From Janthinobacterium sp. TB1-E2 (GTDB lineage Bacteria; Pseudomonadota; Gammaproteobacteria; Burkholderiales; Burkholderiaceae_D), in NCBI RefSeq assembly GCF_036885605.1, contig NZ_CP142523.1:186001-250000 (forward strand): a DNA stretch of 64,000 bases, read 5' to 3'. The translations under genes were made by a program, and so were the position numbers. This document shows, one piece after another, positions 62,501-64,000 of this stretch; the first letter of the stretch is position 1, and each line of letters starts with the position of its first letter. The notes under the pieces are model-generated. The model had not been told where the DNA came from. It made no database searches and saw only the letters and a program-made list of their open reading frames with translations.

Positions 62501-64000
62501 ATGCAACACACTCCCCGTCTGAGCGCGCTGTCGCTCGCCCTTGCCAGCCTGTTTACCGTTTCCGCCCACGCCGCCGAGCCTGCCGAGGCCAATACCGATG
62601 CTGCCCCGCAAGACATGCAAAAGGTCGAAGTCACCTCTGCCCACCTGAAAAGCGCGCGCATCGAGCTGTCGCCGAAAGTCGGCACCACCATCTACAGCAT
62701 CGACAGCCATATGGTCGACATGCTGGGCCAGGGCGACAACACGCCATTCAATGAAGTGCTGCTGCGCCTGCCGGGCGTGTCGCAGGATTCGAAAGGTTCC
62801 GGCGCCCTGCACGTGCGCGACGACCATGCCAACGTGCAATACCGCATCAATGGCGTGCAACTGCCGGAAAGCATCACCGGCTTTGGCCAGTCGATCGACA
62901 CGCGCTTGATCGACAAGACGGATTTCATGACGGGCGCCTTGCCGGCCCAGTTCGGCCTGCGCACGGCGGGCATTGTCGATATTGAAACGAAAGAGGGCGG
63001 CATGACACCGGGCGGGCGCATCGGCATCATGGTCGGCAGCCACGACCACGTGGAGCCGAGTGCTGAATTTTTCGGCAGCGTCGGCAAGTTCAATTACTAC
63101 CTGTCCGGCAGCTACCTCGGTAACTCCCTGGGCGTGGAAAACCCGCAAGACACGCGCAGCGCCCTGCACGACAAGACGCGCCAGAACAAATCGTTCGGCA
63201 GCCTGTCATATTTCCTCGATGACAATACGCGCCTGGGCGCCATGTTCGGCACGTATAACGGCCGCTTCCAGATCCCGAACAACCCGAACCAGGCGCCGGC
63301 CTTCTCGCTCGATGGCCACAGCGATGTGCAGGCGGGCACAGCCACGTTACCGTCGTCGCAACTCAATGAAAACCAGCGCGAGGTGAACCGCTTCCTCGTG
63401 CTGTCGCTGCAAAAAAGCCTGGGCGACGTCAATTACCAGGTCTCGGCTTTCCACCAGTATTCGGAACTGCACTTCACGCCCGATGCCATTGGCGACCTGA
63501 TCTACAACGGCGTGGCCTCGGACTCGCGCCGCGCGAACAGCGCCTCCGGTGCCCAGTTCGACATCAGCTACAAATTGCACCAGGACCATACCGTGCGCGC
63601 GGGCCTGGCCTACACGCGCCAGAAGACGACGAGCGACAACACGGTGGCCGTCTTCCCCGCGATGGACGGCGCGCAGACCTCCACCACGCCCATCACGGTG
63701 CTGGACAACAGCGGCAAGACGGGCACCCTGGCCAGTTTCTACCTGCAGGATGAATGGCATATCAGCAAGCCTTTGACCCTGAACTATGGCGCCCGTTTCG
63801 ACAAGGTGTCGGCCTACACGAGCGAGCAGCAATGGAGCCCGCGCGTCAACTTGGCCTACCAGATCGCGCCGGGCACGGCCCTGCACGCCGGCTACTCGCG
63901 CTACTTCACGCCGCCGCCGCAGGAACTGGCGGCGCAAGGCAGCATCGACCTGTATGCGAACACGACAAATGCGCCGGAAATCGGCCAGTCGGACAACGTC
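62501..64000 (+). CDS. TonB-dependent receptor, C-terminus outside window
   Basis: 500 codons are visible from ATG 62501 (GAGGT five bases upstream); the frame is open at the window end. Signal peptide MQHTPRLSALSLALASLFTV..AHA. The plug is at about 55-165 (NTPFNEVLLRLPGVSQDSKG, NVQYRINGVQLPESITGF, FGLRTAGIVDIETKEGG), followed by beta-barrel strands with alternating aromatic residues (FNYYLSGSYLGNS, YGARFDKVSAYTSEQQWSPR). The ligand is unknown; the neighbour with HLH/CxxC hints at a metal complex. Confidence 0.92.
   Translation, partial: MQHTPRLSALSLALASLFTVSAHAAEPAEANTDAAPQDMQKVEVTSAHLKSARIELSPKVGTTIYSIDSHMVDMLGQGDNTPFNEVLLRLPGVSQDSKGSGALHVRDDHANVQYRINGVQLPESITGFGQSIDTRLIDKTDFMTGALPAQFGLRTAGIVDIETKEGGMTPGGRIGIMVGSHDHVEPSAEFFGSVGKFNYYLSGSYLGNSLGVENPQDTRSALHDKTRQNKSFGSLSYFLDDNTRLGAMFGTYNGRFQIPNNPNQAPAFSLDGHSDVQAGTATLPSSQLNENQREVNRFLVLSLQKSLGDVNYQVSAFHQYSELHFTPDAIGDLIYNGVASDSRRANSASGAQFDISYKLHQDHTVRAGLAYTRQKTTSDNTVAVFPAMDGAQTSTTPITVLDNSGKTGTLASFYLQDEWHISKPLTLNYGARFDKVSAYTSEQQWSPRVNLAYQIAPGTALHAGYSRYFTPPPQELAAQGSIDLYANTTNAPEIGQSDNV

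Overview
The window is 64 kb of GC-rich beta-proteobacterial chromosome. Gene content and style fit an Oxalobacteraceae member close to Janthinobacterium or Massilia: betaproteobacterial rrn operons with tRNA-Ile(GAU) and tRNA-Ala(UGC) in the spacer, a liu leucine-degradation cluster, an rsmI/lpoA/yraN/diaA/dolP block, and large TonB-dependent receptors. The genus is inference; no database was searched.

Region by region. 1-9.8 kb: a truncated YihY/BrkB membrane protein, a Tat-signal LD-carboxypeptidase, a TonB receptor and an orphan peptide-binding protein (all minus), then a fused SpmA-SpmB membrane protein and the PBP4-type carboxypeptidase DacB (plus). 10.0-25.0 kb: two complete rRNA operons in direct repeat on the minus strand (offset 9,425 bp in 23S/5S and 9,414 bp in 16S). 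They bracket a five-gene polar amino-acid ABC transporter/GntR cassette. The copies are nearly identical but carry clustered, compensated differences in 23S and 16S. 25.1-26.5 kb: a sodium-coupled NSS-family symporter.

26.5-40.1 kb is a peptidoglycan salvage region. On the minus strand lie MurQ, an AmpG/MurT-like importer, a DigH-like glycan hydrolase lipoprotein, a BadF-type amino-sugar kinase, an AmiD-like amidase lipoprotein, a LysR regulator and a VanX-like D-Ala-D-Ala dipeptidase. Nearby are a HutC-type GntR regulator, a serine beta-lactamase-like hydrolase and a D-amino-acid dehydrogenase. Together they could strip stem peptides from murein, cut the bare glycan, import and phosphorylate the sugars, convert MurNAc-6P to GlcNAc-6P, and split and oxidise D-Ala. 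An AraC-type membrane regulator and an exported NTF2-like/DJ-1 fusion protein sit inside this region.

40.2-51.6 kb: ychJ, then leucine/isovalerate degradation genes (liuB, liuC, liuD, liuE) with a complete bioA-bioF-bioD-bioB set inserted between liuC and liuD. Biotin is the cofactor of the LiuB/LiuD carboxylase, so the nesting makes metabolic sense. A D-2-hydroxyacid dehydrogenase separates liuD and liuE. Three REP-like double palindromes occur in the window, two of them in this block. 51.8-58.7 kb: tRNA-Pro(UGG), a TonB-like hypothetical protein, the conserved rsmI<->lpoA-yraN-diaA-dolP envelope block, a TlpA-like thioredoxin, and an ECF sigma/anti-sigma pair. 58.7-64 kb: a PaaI-type thioesterase, a PepSY membrane protein, a YbhB-like protein overlapping an AraC regulator, a small CxxC membrane protein, and a TonB receptor cut by the window end.

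No CRISPR array, integrase, transposase or prophage was recognised.
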